A stretch of 64,000 nucleotides of DNA from Symbiodinium natans. Its lineage: Eukaryota; Sar; Dinophyceae; Suessiales; Symbiodiniaceae. The translations under genes and the position numbers were made by a program. The stretch spans positions 1 to 64,000 of the forward strand of contig CAJNDS010000739.1 in assembly GCA_905221605.1 (NCBI GenBank), in the 5' to 3' direction. Every line of letters begins with the position of its first letter. The stretch's first letter is position 1. A model generated the notes under the pieces. The model saw nothing but the letters and a program-made list of their open reading frames with translations. It was not told the origin of the DNA and ran no database searches. Of the stretch, positions 20,801 through 31,179 are shown one piece after another.

Positions 20801-22517
20801 ACGAAGCCTTGTTATCCGCAAATGGGAAAACCTAACCTGCCGGGGAATTTCGCAGCAAAGGTCGGCTCGGGACATGGTGGCATTCAGCTGGGATGAAACC
20901 GGTCCTCACCTCTGATCAGGTTCAGGAGTAGCCAACAGTGCGCTTTCAGATATTTTCAGATGCAGTCAGTGGCAGTAGCAGCAGAGGGAAAGAGTGCAGG
21001 AGTTGTTTGAACACATACCTGATCTGCAGAGATGTTCTCGAACCCCCATGCTACATGCCGCGCGTCCCAAGGCTTGCTCGCGGCAGTCTGGAGGTGCCGC
21101 GTCGCGGAGAACTTTTTCTGGGCGCGCGCCATCTTTGGTGCGCCTCTTAGACTTCGCAGCCTCATAGCAACGACCGGCAGCTAGATGTCTATCTGCGAGT
21201 CCCCTTTGCGGGGTACCTTAGGGGTGCCTCTTGATCTCTCTGAAAAAGCATCCTTTTGTTGAGCGGACCCAGACCCTCAAAAGATTGGGAGAGCACTGGC
21301 TCAGGTCTTTGCATGTTTCCCTTCCTCTTCCTGCTGCATCCACAGATCAACAAGCTGCTGACCCACAGTACACCGACAGGCTACACCCGTCGGGGCCCTC
21401 CTTCACTGCCTGTTTCGCGGTAGTCCAAGCACGATGCGAGAGCTTCGAAATTTCGACCATCTAAGGATTGGGCACATTGAAGAGGCACAGGCCCATTTTG
21501 CGGCCCAAAAGGCCAGCCCAACAGCCAACATCTATCAAATGCAGCGCGCACCAGCGCCGAAAAACGAGCCCTGGAGGCAGCCGCCGAGCGAGAGCCCTGA
21601 ATCCGTCAGGGAGACGCTTAAGGCTGTGGTTGCAGAGACAAGCTCTGCTGAGTTACCTTGACATGTTGAATGCCAGAAAGGAGGCAATTGAAGAATCTGC
21701 CCCTGCGACTCCGAAGCCGGGTCCTGAGTTTGTGCAGTGGGGGCCAGGTGGCTGGTTTCCTGTCAACAGGCCGGATCAAGAAGCCACGCCAGTCCAGGCC
21801 CGGCCAGCATGGGGTTATTTCAAGTTTCTTCCTCGGGCTTATGCATGTTTCCGTAACAGTTTAAAAGCCCAGGGCAATTCAGAGACCACGGGATCGGACG
21901 TGACCTCAGCCTGTCCTTTGGGTCGTTTGCTTCACAGCCAGCTTGCACCGCAGATGCTTGGAGAATGCATGTGATGGAAGCTATGCGCAAAAATTGGGTC
22001 ACAGCTCTTTGCACCTGTTTCCGTGTAGCGCTTGCGAGTCATGCCGGTGCTGAAATGAGGCTACCGTCTGCAGCACTGACAGAGCTGATCCAATCGCGGA
22101 CTGTTCAGTGTGGTTGCATCTTGATAGGTTACAGGCCTTCAGACAGAGCGCTTGCAATTGTGCAGACAGAGCATGTGAAATTTCGGGCAGGACTTGCAAA
22201 CAGTTGTTCGTCGCCTGCCCGGCGGATCGCTTGCCTTGAGGGGCGGTAGCACGGTGCTGAGTGCACGAAGACCGATGTGCTCATGCTGTCGTCCAGCACT
22301 TGAAATCCAAAGGCCTGTGTGTTTGGGCGACAGGCAAGGCGGTGGCGTCCTTGCTACAACATTGCGTGCAGCTGCTGTTGTGGCATGTCGCTTGGTATCC
22401 CCCACAGACCTGAGGCAAAAACCGCGGTGACTGTGGTGTCGCTGGAGATTCGGGTCGCCAGTGCAGCTGTGTCGTTGGGTTTGCGGGCAGCAGATGCAGG
22501 CAAGGTGTTCATTCCAA
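20801..22517. other. No gene resolved
   Basis: Contains a proline/glutamine-rich frame at about 21500-21658 (TANIYQMQRAPAPKNEP and following), which is only weakly coding-like, and unreadable sequence. No repeats of note. Confidence 0.3.
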
Positions 22518-22698
22518 CGAGCTGCAGCGTCGAACAGCACTGCTTGTGTCAGGGCGCACGACTGCCCTGGCCGTGGCGAGACGAGTCGTTCCAGGAAGTG
22601 ACACTGCCGTCGTGCGTTTTGCTCGGGCTCGTGCAGAGGGGGCAGAGCAACTCGTTGCCGGGGCCCTTGCAATGGAGGGTGCTGGCTTACACGTTAGA
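22518..22698 (+). CDS. Possible alanine-rich exon, function unknown
   Basis: A frame reading ELQRRTALLVSGRTTALAVA, then RFARARAEGAEQLVAGALAM, then a stop TGA near 22712. The amphipathic, Ala/Val/Arg-rich composition is protein-like, but the other frames of this GC-rich stretch are also open, so it could be chance. Confidence 0.3.
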
Positions 22699-23052
22699 AG
22701 CTGCATACGTTGAAGTGCGGGTGCCAAGGTCAAATTGGTCCGCTGTTGTGATCGCGCTTTGCAGGGACCAGTGCTAGACTGAGCTGGAAAACTCCAAGCA
22801 ATCCCAAAGACATAACGGGACCTAACGTCGCAGAATTCTAGCGGCGCTCAGAGAAAGCTAGATCATCCCAAACATCCATCAGAATACTTGGCGCCGTTGA
22901 GGTGGGTGTGGCAAATCGCATCGCTGGCCATGTGCCCGGCGGCCGCACGGCCCTGTCCGTTCTTGGCACCTCAGCTGAGCAAAAAAGTAGCTATACTCTG
23001 AGCCTGCGTCCCTGAGCCACAATAGCGATAGTGACGGTGATCGTGATTGTAT

Positions 23053-23062
23053 CACTAGCAGC

Positions 23063-23142
<80 letters not shown>

Positions 23143-23157
23143 CAGTAGCAGTAGCAG

Positions 23158-23233
<76 letters not shown>

Positions 23234-23305
23234 CGTAGTCTGTTGTTGTGGCGGCAGCAGCAGCAGCAGCAGCAGTAGCAGCAGTAGTAGTAGTAGTAGT
23301 AGTAG

Positions 23306-23386
<81 letters not shown>

Positions 23387-23417
23387 GACGACGACGACGA
23401 CGACGACGACGACTACG

Positions 23418-23453
<36 letters not shown>

Positions 23454-23472
23454 GATACTACTGCTACTACTG

Positions 23473-23518
<46 letters not shown>

Positions 23519-23530
23519 CACCACCACTAC
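23053..23530. repeat. Large (GTA)n/(TAC)n trinucleotide palindrome
   Basis: About 250 bp of GTA/TAG repeats (with short AGC runs near 23248-23285) pass into about 210 bp of TAC/CTA repeats, with ACG and ACC variants. Because TAC is the reverse complement of GTA, the two halves can pair as one hairpin with its turn near 23306. The very long homopolymeric open frames (Val, Ser, Thr, Tyr, Leu) are artefacts of the 3-nt period. Confidence 0.95.
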
Positions 23531-23689
23531 CACGACCAGTGCCAATGGCAGAACGAAGAGAAGCAGTCGCATTCGTAATCATACTGACAAAAATCGTAGA
23601 ATCAAGAATCATAACAATAAGGGCAACAATAATCATAGCCATGACAACAATCTTTCACAACGTGGGTTCTGTGAGGCAGCGTGAGTCGG

Positions 23690-25980
23690 CTGGCTGGTGG
23701 CCTTGTGCGAACCTTCTATCGGATGGCTGCGGTTGTGGAGTCGCCTGGTGAGGCGCTGCTGGAAGCTTCTGGAGTAGGGGATTAGGGTGTTTCGGGATAT
23801 TTGGGCTCCTGGGGCAACTTCGGATGCAACTTGGTTCGGATGCAACTTGGTTCAGGTCGGGTCCAATGGCGAGTGCAGCTCAGCAGCAAGAAATAAGCTT
23901 GGCCCTGAACCATGAACTCGAAATGGCAATAGTGCCCGTAACAAAGCTAAAAAAAAGAGTAGCAGCGAGCCAAGAGCCTGTAAAGGACGAGGCCAGTGAC
24001 AAAAACCAGTAACAGATCTAACATGAAACCTGGGATCCAGGAAGCTGAGCGAAACGTTTCAAGCGGGGAATCATCCAGCGGGATGCCTAATGCCGCAGGC
24101 ATTCGCTCTCTGGGCATGTGCAGCAGGGCATCCCAAATCGAGTGGAAGCCCCACCCGGGAGAACCCCGAATCTCGCTCGAAGCCTTCATAAAAACACCTC
24201 GTCGCTTCGTTGCCTTAGCTGGCCGTGCTCTCTTCGAACAGGAGAGCGACGTACGCTGTCAACCCATTATCCCTAAACCCCGAACCCCCCAAAAAACCCA
24301 AACCTCTAAGCGCCTGGCTGCACCGTCGGAGCCGCGTGAGGGATGGAACGTGCGGTGAGGTGGCCCACGTATGGAAAGGTTGAACGCGTGTGTCAGAGAA
24401 TGCGCCGCAGCGCCCCCCGGAACATGTCGGGCGCCCTTCCCAAGGCTTCAAAAGTCTGGAGATGGAGGCACCGAGGATTTCCGGGCCTTATTTCCGCCTT
24501 CGCCGAAGCTTTCTCGGTTCCAAATTTCCGGGCCTGAGCCGAGGTTTTTTTTGCACAACTTGGGCCAAAGATTTGAGTCTGAGTACGGACTTGTCTTAGG
24601 CATCTTCACTACTTGAACCGAGGATTCTATATGTAGCTTGAACTTGGCCTGTTTCTAAAAGCATCTTCGCAACCTGAACCGAGGAGTTTGGTGTGCCTAG
24701 GGCCTGTTTTTGGCTTCTAAAGAATCTAAAGCGTTTTCGAGGGTTTCTGTGAGGTGGTTGCGAGGTTTTTTGTGTGTACCTGGTGCCTGGTCCGAGAAAA
24801 TCGTGAACTCTTGAAAAAGCTGATTGGCCTTCTGAACCGACGTGTTGTACAACTAGCGTTTGTATAAGAAATGTTACCACCGAATTGAGACTTTGTGCAT
24901 GAGTTAAACCTCATGAGTGTGAGGCCTTCATGAAGAAAGCCCTTAAACCGCCAAGTTTTCGATAATGGTGGGTTGCTAGCTCTAAACGCTCAATCCGCAT
25001 GAACCAAAACAGCCACAGCGCCGGAAACACGGACCCAAGGCGAACAGCTGGCCGATTCGCCCCTGGGCATCCAGGCGAGGAGTTGGGGGCTTTTGAGGTT
25101 TTGGGGGCGTTGGGACCCTGAAGTATAGGGTTTGAAGATGCTCTGAATTTCCGGGGTCATGTTTGCCACGTTGAAGCAGGGCTTTTTTGACTGCTATTGG
25201 TGAGTGTATACAAGGTTCCATTTTGATATTGGTGAGTGTATACATGGGTGTCCTTTTAAAAGGAATGTAAACCCTACTTCACATGTTGTGACCTAGCTTT
25301 GTGTCTGCCGCAAGGCCGGGCTGCCAACGCTACTTGGCGGCAGCCGAGCTCTGACGCCTTTTAAGCGTCAGTTTGTTAGCTTGGCGTGTTTTCCTGAATT
25401 CGGGTCCCCCTTTTGGTGTACCGGCGTTCATGTTAAGGTGCCCGTCATTAAAGAACTGCCCGACCTCCGACTAGGATCGAGCTGCTGCAAGCGGCAGGCC
25501 GCGCTGAAGCACGTCCGTTTACCAACCGGGCATGCCTTTATGACTGCAGTTGCAGCGAAATCGGGGTTTCCCAAACTAGGGCTACCCTGTTTGGGGTCCT
25601 TTGAAGGAGATTCTATTCTATTTGGGGGTATAAAAGGTTAAAAGGAAGCCCCCAAACTCGGCCCGATTGCAGGTGGCAGTGAGCTCGTCGAGTTGAGCGA
25701 AAAGGCCCCCAGCGGAAAAGCAGGGTTCAATGCTCGGTTTGGGAAAGTTGTACGTCATGAGTTCTCAAAATTATGGTCTTTTTTTGGGTACCCTAAATAT
25801 TAGGAGCCGCCTCATAATCGTAAACCCGCCCCCAAAGAGGGACCAGAATTTAGAGAAGTGACCATATGAGCTCTTCTTGATTAGCGCGGCTTTCGTGATC
25901 GTCTCTGCAGACAGCACATGTTGTCAACTGAATTCGGGACTCTTGATCATGTGGCTGTCTCTCCCCAGTTCATGGAAACG
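23690..25980. other. No gene recognised
   Basis: Unreadable sequence with a degenerate CCCTAAA cluster (24268-24305), two diverged copies of a unit containing ACCGAGGA, CTTGGCCTGTTT and GCATCTTC (about 24597-24715), and a repeated 18-mer ATTGGTGAGTGTATACAA-type word near 25195 and 25228. Confidence 0.4.
25561..25635 (+). mobile_element. Diverged copy of the GGGGTACC dispersed element (family A)
   Basis: Shares CGGGGTTTCCC.AA.TAGGG, TACCCTGTTTGGGGTCCTTT and GATTCTA with the other copies. A second, more degraded block follows at about 25778-25832. Confidence 0.55.
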
Positions 25981-25987
25981 CGGGCAG

Positions 25988-26030
25988 GCAGAGCTGGTGA
26001 AGCTCGAAGCGGCTGCCAGGCATCTGTCGT
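25988..26030 (+). CDS. Short coding exon, helical, gene unknown
   Basis: After CAG (25985-25987) the frame reads AELVKLEAAARHL before a GT donor (GTAGGT). A similar phrase REYQVQIRLLPSPA occurs near 26110. Both may belong to a coiled-coil protein. Evidence is slight. Confidence 0.3.
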
Positions 26031-26390
26031 AGGTCTTAGCGTGTTCGGGATGGCTCAGGGATGGCCAGCAATAACAGGAGTCCAACGATGTCTACAGGCA
26101 CCATCAGGGAATATCAGGTGCAAATTCGCCTCCTGCCTTCTCCAGCAAGGCGTAGCTAAGGTCATCTGGTGAGTTCTGTAAATTACGGGCCCACCCTAAA
26201 CCGTAAACACCCTGAAACGAAGTAGCTAAGTTTAGCTGTTTTTCGAAAAGGTTGGTAGACTTCCCGTGTTTGCATGCGTTTTGCAATCTTCCTCACGGCG
26301 CAGTTGCTTTGCCGATCTCTTTTCTGGTGCAGGCTCAGACAAGCCTTCTGCTAGCCTGAAGTGCATACTTCCATTGGTCCATGACCTTCC

Positions 26391-27302
26391 ATGCAGGCCG
26401 CAGCTCGATGGTTATTGTTCTGCCTTCTTCCCTATTCAGTCTGGAGCTGTTCGGGCGTCACCGAGGAGTCTAATGCATTGAACTTCGTCCAGAGGAAGGT
26501 GCTGCCACGAGTCGCTCCGCCGCCCACGCTTTCAGCGGCTCAACGTGCAACTTCAAAGCCCTGGCAGATGCACAAGTACATCTTTGTTGCTTATCACAAG
26601 TCCGGTTCTTTTTTGATGCGTTACCTATGGAAGTTGATCTTCACGACTCTTGGTGCGGCGGAGGGTGAAGAAATGGGTTGGTGGAATCAGCCGTGTTATC
26701 CTGCTAATTGTTATCGACCAGAAGCACCGATCCAGTTTTGGAGTGACTTCTATTCGTCCGAAGGAGCGCAGGAAGCAAGAGCAGCTTTCGGCACAAAAGG
26801 CATGCGCGTCGCGGGAATCGTGCGAGATCCGGTGTCCATGATCGTCTCAGCATACTGCTATCACCATCGGGGCGAAGAGCCATTCGATGTCATGTTGGGC
26901 AATGGAACCTTAATGTACTTGGGCCCCAAAGAAGGACTCAAGTTTGCCGCAGAGAGGATGTTGCCGATGATTGAGAACATGACGAGTGCCTTTGAGCAGC
27001 CCTTCAATGATACTTTCCGCCTAGTCTATGAGAAGGTCACCCAATCTTCTAAGGGCTTCGACCAGCAGGTTGGAGAGATGGTCAGATTCTTGTTTCAGGA
27101 CCTCATTACTCCGGCACAGCGCAGCCAGGTCCTCAACGCAACGAAATCGGAAGATCTGCATCGTCACCCGGACAAAGAAGGTGATCATTCGAACGACAAA
27201 GAATGCGAGGACGAAGTGCGCAAGTACGTGCCCTTACTGCCCCCAGAGCTCTTGTCACGATACCGCTCCTTCCAGCAGCGACTAGGATATGCACCCTCAT
27301 GA
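26391..27302 (+). CDS. Secreted/Golgi sulfotransferase-like protein, intronless
   Basis: A 303-residue uninterrupted frame from ATG to TGA. The N-terminus (WLLFCLLPYSVWSC after four polar/small residues) is a signal peptide or signal anchor, so the enzyme should enter the secretory pathway. YHKSGSFLMRYLW at about residues 68-80 fits the PAPS 5'-phosphosulfate loop of sulfotransferases (KSGTxxL type). VRDPVSMIVSAYCYHHR at about 144-160 fits the 3'-phosphate binding motif (RDPxxxxxSxY). Predicted reaction: transfer of sulfate from PAPS to a carbohydrate or protein acceptor; the acceptor is unknown. There are several NxT/NxS sites (NGT, NMT, NDT). Length fits the family. The lack of introns contrasts with the neighbours and suggests retroposition or simple intron loss. 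Confidence 0.75.
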   Translation: MQAAARWLLFCLLPYSVWSCSGVTEESNALNFVQRKVLPRVAPPPTLSAAQRATSKPWQMHKYIFVAYHKSGSFLMRYLWKLIFTTLGAAEGEEMGWWNQPCYPANCYRPEAPIQFWSDFYSSEGAQEARAAFGTKGMRVAGIVRDPVSMIVSAYCYHHRGEEPFDVMLGNGTLMYLGPKEGLKFAAERMLPMIENMTSAFEQPFNDTFRLVYEKVTQSSKGFDQQVGEMVRFLFQDLITPAQRSQVLNATKSEDLHRHPDKEGDHSNDKECEDEVRKYVPLLPPELLSRYRSFQQRLGYAPS

Positions 27303-28484
27303 GAAGTCTGTGCCAGCTGGGCCGCATTGGCGAGGGTTTTTTTGGCCATTTCCTAAGGAAGTCAGGTCCGCAACAATAGCTTGAGGCTTGCTTCAGAGAC
27401 CGCTGTGCAGGTTGCCTCATGTGGTTCTTGTGAGCGCTGCGGCGAGAATAAGCATGTGGGTTGTTCTGCGTGTTTGGGCCCATTCTAGGTAGCTTCCGGA
27501 ACCCATTTATTCTTAAGTCACCGGGGAACCTAGAGACTTTCAAAGCCTAACCCCGTAAAACCCTAAACCCAAAAACACAAAGAAAACCTCAAGCTCTCTA
27601 AGGAGTTTATATGTGCATGCGTGTATGTTTATGGACATATGTATCATATGTACATATTACGTACATACGCATGCAAATAATGACCACCTGTGCGCAAAAG
27701 ATAGTTGTTGGTATTATTCACGTGCGTGCACCTTGTAAATGCTTGTAAGAATACTAGAAGTAAAGGTGAAAAGACCCTGGAAACCATCCCACCTGTCAGT
27801 CTTGCCCATGAATGCGCCCTTGAGACCCTGGCTCTCACATATCTTGGTCTAACCGTTCACACCCTTGGATTCATCACCCAGTTCTCACTTGAAATATCCT
27901 GACTTAGAAACCGTACCATCATGAGCCTTTCTACGTGACAAGAACTCTTTTGACAAGGAATCCACCCTCGGGACCCCATATCTATACTATTCAAAGCCTG
28001 TATTATAAGGAATGTATGAATTGGGCTTTGAATATTACGGGGGCGACAGGAAAGCCCCAACTTTAGGTTCACTTCGTTCATGTAATAGCGTGCGAATGAA
28101 GGGGAGAAGACGCACGCATCACATTTAAGCGGGGACACATTAATAGTAAAGAAATCTCTGAAACAAATGCACGCGTACGTCACGCATTTCATTCGCTCTT
28201 GACCATGCATTCATTGGATGATTGGTGCATTAGGGGTGTTTCTTGCGTCTCCTCTCCAGGCAATGCAAGTTCGTATGGTTTTTCGTATTAAGATAGTCGT
28301 AATAATAGTGTAAAGAGTCCCACATAATATAGGAAGTTTAAGGGGCTTATGACAATTTCATCTTGCGACCCCTGAAAGAGTACTACATGAGGGGGTCTTT
28401 GTGCGTTCACTTATTCATTTCATTTCGTGCGGCATTTCTTTCACTTCGTTCATTACATTGCTTTCAAATGGAGTTCACGTGTAA
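27303..28484. other. No gene recognised, lower GC
   Basis: AT-richer intergenic sequence with a degenerate CCCTAAA cluster (27546-27572) and a CATATG/TACATA-rich imperfect palindrome (27605-27690). No supported frame. Confidence 0.5.
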
Positions 28485-28530
28485 ACTCTGAACCCTAAAC
28501 CCTAAACCCGAAACCCTAAACCCTAGACCC
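28485..28530 (-). repeat. CCCTAAA cluster
   Basis: About six units, one CCCGAAA variant, about 60 bp upstream of the coiled-coil exons. Confidence 0.9.
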
Positions 28531-28588
28531 TATTTTAACAGGAACACCCGACTGGCCCATTTGAAGTCATCGCTATTTCCCTTTGGAG

Positions 28589-28974
28589 GCTCGCAGAGCT
28601 CCTCACGCGCGCGGAGCGCCTCGCGGAGCGGGAGGTGGCCGAGGCTTTTAGTTTTGGGATCTTTGGTTGCCTTAGGGTTTAGGGTTTAGGGATTAGGGTG
28701 TACAGGGTTTAGGGCTTAGTCGAGGGTGGCGAAGGGAAGGGAGTAAGTTGATGGAGACGCCTGACCCTCTTGCGACAAAGCCTCGCTGAGCTTGCGATGC
28801 TGTCGTGACTGCGCGAAAGCTTCGAGGGGATGCCTAGAATTTGTCCTCCTTGTGCTGACTGGGCATAGTTTCGTGCAGGCCAGGGAAGCATTGCAGCGCG
28901 TCCAGCCGGAGATCAGCAAGATCTCGCAGGCAGTCCGAGACAGGAGCGAGTTGCGCCGCAGCTTCGTGGTGCAG
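28589..28974 (+). CDS. Coiled-coil protein fragment, two exons
   Basis: Exon 28589-28643 reads LAELLTRAERLAEREVAE after one split base. A GC donor at 28644 and AG|G acceptor at 28878 lead to exon 28879-28974, reading AREALQRVQPEISKISQAVR and RDRSELRRSFVVQ (32 codons). A GT donor follows at 28975. Phases agree and the helical, charged heptad-like pattern continues across the junction. Both flanking introns contain TTTAGGG arrays (28672-28718 and 28979-29009). A possible next exon in the same phase starts at 29331 (AELRLLVSSP). Function unknown. Confidence 0.55.
28672..28718 (+). repeat. TTTAGGG cluster inside the coiled-coil gene intron
   Basis: About six units with GATTAGGG and TACAGGG variants, between the two coiled-coil exons. 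Confidence 0.9.
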
Positions 28975-28978
28975 GTTG

Positions 28979-29009
28979 TAGGGTTTAGGGTTTAGGGTTT
29001 AGGGTTTAG
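28979..29009 (+). repeat. TTTAGGG array starting 4 nt after a splice donor
   Basis: About four heptamers. The donor GTTG at 28975 runs straight into TAGGGTTTAGGG, so the intron effectively begins with the array. Confidence 0.9.
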
Positions 29010-29579
29010 GCAGTTCATGTCACACTGACGTACACGTGTGAGGAGTCAAGGATGGGCATGGGAGCTGCAACGTGCAAAGGGCACTTGCGCCGGTGGCTGA
29101 GGTGGTACAGGGTCAGAAGCCAAAAGCTGCCTAAATCCAGGGCACTGGCCTCCAAGGAAAGCATGTGCCGCTCCACCGTCGCTTGGACGTCTGCCGGGCA
29201 CTTAGTTTGCCTTCCGTATCCGTACCTTTTGCCTGCAACCTGCGCCCATGTGCAATGTCTTGTAAAGCCTGTGTCGATGTCCAACTTCGCTTCGAAGGAT
29301 CTGGCAGGTCGACTTCCTGTAGCCGGTCAGGCGGAGCTGCGGCTGTTGGTGTCGAGTCCCCCTTTTATGTTGGGAGATCTGGGGGCAAAGGTCCTTTTGG
29401 GTGCTTTCCGGCGGGAGCTGCAGGACTGGAATGGACTTTGTTGTCGGGCAGTTGATCCTTCAAGCGCAGCTGCTACAAGTTTGACCAGTTCTCAGGAGCT
29501 ACAGGAGCAAGGCCGCCCTGAAAAGACCTTGGTGCAAACTCTGGAGGCAGGGAGTGCTCGATCCCATGCGGGCTTCTGA

Positions 29580-30880
29580 CATGTCGCCGGGCTGCGCCAG
29601 GCGTACTCCCGGGTGCTTTTCTCCTCAGCTTGTGAGGCTGTTGGGCAGTCTCACGAGGGTTTCTCAAGAGCGAGACAGAGCCCCATTGAGACAAGTGTGA
29701 GTCAGCGTGGGCCAAGCGCGAGGCAAGCGCGAGGCAAGTGTACATCAAATGCCGCAGTGATCTGGCAGAGGCCGTCTTAGAACTTCGACCCCAGAAAACG
29801 CCCCTGGCGACGCCCACGAGTCCGGGGCCGGCGCCTTTTCCGAAGTTCCCAATGCAATTCTCAGAAACCACAAGTTTTGCATGGGCATTACCAGACCAAA
29901 GGGCCTTAAACTTGCGAGTGCCCAGGTTCGGAAACGAACGAAGGCCCGGTTCAAGATCGCGCTGCAGCAGCCCCACTCCCACTCCCAAGGCTGGCCTCAG
30001 AATCCGAGAGCTCTCTCCTAAAGTGAAACCTCCTAAACCCTAAACCCAATGGTCCTCTAGACACGATCATTCTCATGGTCTCGAGGCTGCCCCACTGCGT
30101 GGCCAAGGCCAAGTCTCTTTCCGCTTCCTTTTTGGATCGTCCGAGACAGAAATGTCGAATGAAGTGAAGCTGCTAGGTGGGAGAAGCTGCAGCCTTCCCA
30201 GGAAGGCTCGCAGCGAGGAAGGCCCCGATCGGCCTGTGCCCACGCGCGTGGTCTTAACTTAACTAAGAAGGCCCTTGGGGCATTTTGTATTTTCCCTTAT
30301 TGGGTTTAAGAGGATCAGCTTCAGGAATGTTGTTCAGAGAGTTTTGAGGGCCATCCTAGTTAAATGCTGGCTAGATTCTGAGCATGTGACCACGTATAAC
30401 TATCCCTGCCACAGGCCTCGACATCAATATCATTGATGCACGTGGCAACACCGCACCAACTCTGCCAGAGGCAAGGCTAGTTATGTGTGATGAGCGTGTG
30501 GTTGACGAGGTATGAACCAGAAAGTGTCACAGCAATTATGTTTGATGTCTACTCTTACACTCATAAGTAGTACTTCTACGACGACAACTGCTGCTGTTTC
30601 CAGTAATTGTTATTTTGTTGCTACTAGTGATATCACTACTATTTTACCTCTCCATTCTTTATCATTATTACTTTTACCTATATGATTAACAGGCCTATTG
30701 CTATACAAAAAGTATTACTATTTCTATGCCTCTCACCGGAAACCAGGTGAAACATGTTTTCCCGTTTCAGCCTTGCGTTGCAAGGCGCGCCGCCCCGGGG
30801 CCTCCGTTCTCGGCGCGATGCGGTATCCTGGCTACAAACACTGGCAGCAGATACTGCATTCTATGGAGCTGCTTTATCAC
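29580..30880. other. No gene recognised
   Basis: Contains a short CCCTAAA remnant (30030-30048), a dispersed repeat (30266-30335) and an AT-rich stretch (30530-30720). The frame running through 29331-29576 may include an exon, but its limits are unclear. Confidence 0.35.
30266..30335 (+). repeat. Dispersed repeat shared with 56540-56612
   Basis: The order GGCCCTTGGG, ATTTTGTAT.TCCCTT, TTGGTTTAAGAGGA and then TGTT/TGCTGAGA is shared between the two sites on the same strand. It is too short and diverged to type. Confidence 0.55.
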
Positions 30881-30883
30881 ATG

Positions 30884-30982
30884 TGTGGTTGTCAAAATTA
30901 TGATCCCTTTTGGGGCGCCCTGATTGTTAGGTGCCGTCTTCTAACAGGGATCCCAAAAGAGACCATCATTTTGACAACCACC
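30884..30982. mobile_element. Fold-back element, ~99 bp, flanked by CACATG
   Basis: Almost the whole element is an imperfect palindrome: TGGTTGTCAAAATTATGATC and CCCTTTTGGGG at the left pair with CCCAAAAGAG and ATCATTTTGACAACCA at the right. CACATG lies immediately outside both ends (30878-30883 and 30983-30988), a possible 6-bp target duplication. No coding capacity. Confidence 0.75.
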
Positions 30983-31179
30983 CACATGATGGGCACGTGC
31001 ACATCTCTCCCTGATGTCTGCAACAAAGGCGGCTGGCATCCCCGCGGCAGCTTGGATGACAGCGCCCGCATAGCCAGTACCTCCCATGACACCACCAGAT
31101 GGGCGATCAGAATCAGTCAGCGCATAGTCGCCATCGTCAAGCATGTCATGCATCATGGCCCCAAGCCTCAACCGTAAGA

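Noticed and set aside
22991-23751. Very long open frames of poly-Val, poly-Ser, poly-Thr, poly-Tyr and poly-Leu on both strands
   Set aside because: Pure products of the GTA/TAC trinucleotide repeat; no unique protein sequence at either end.
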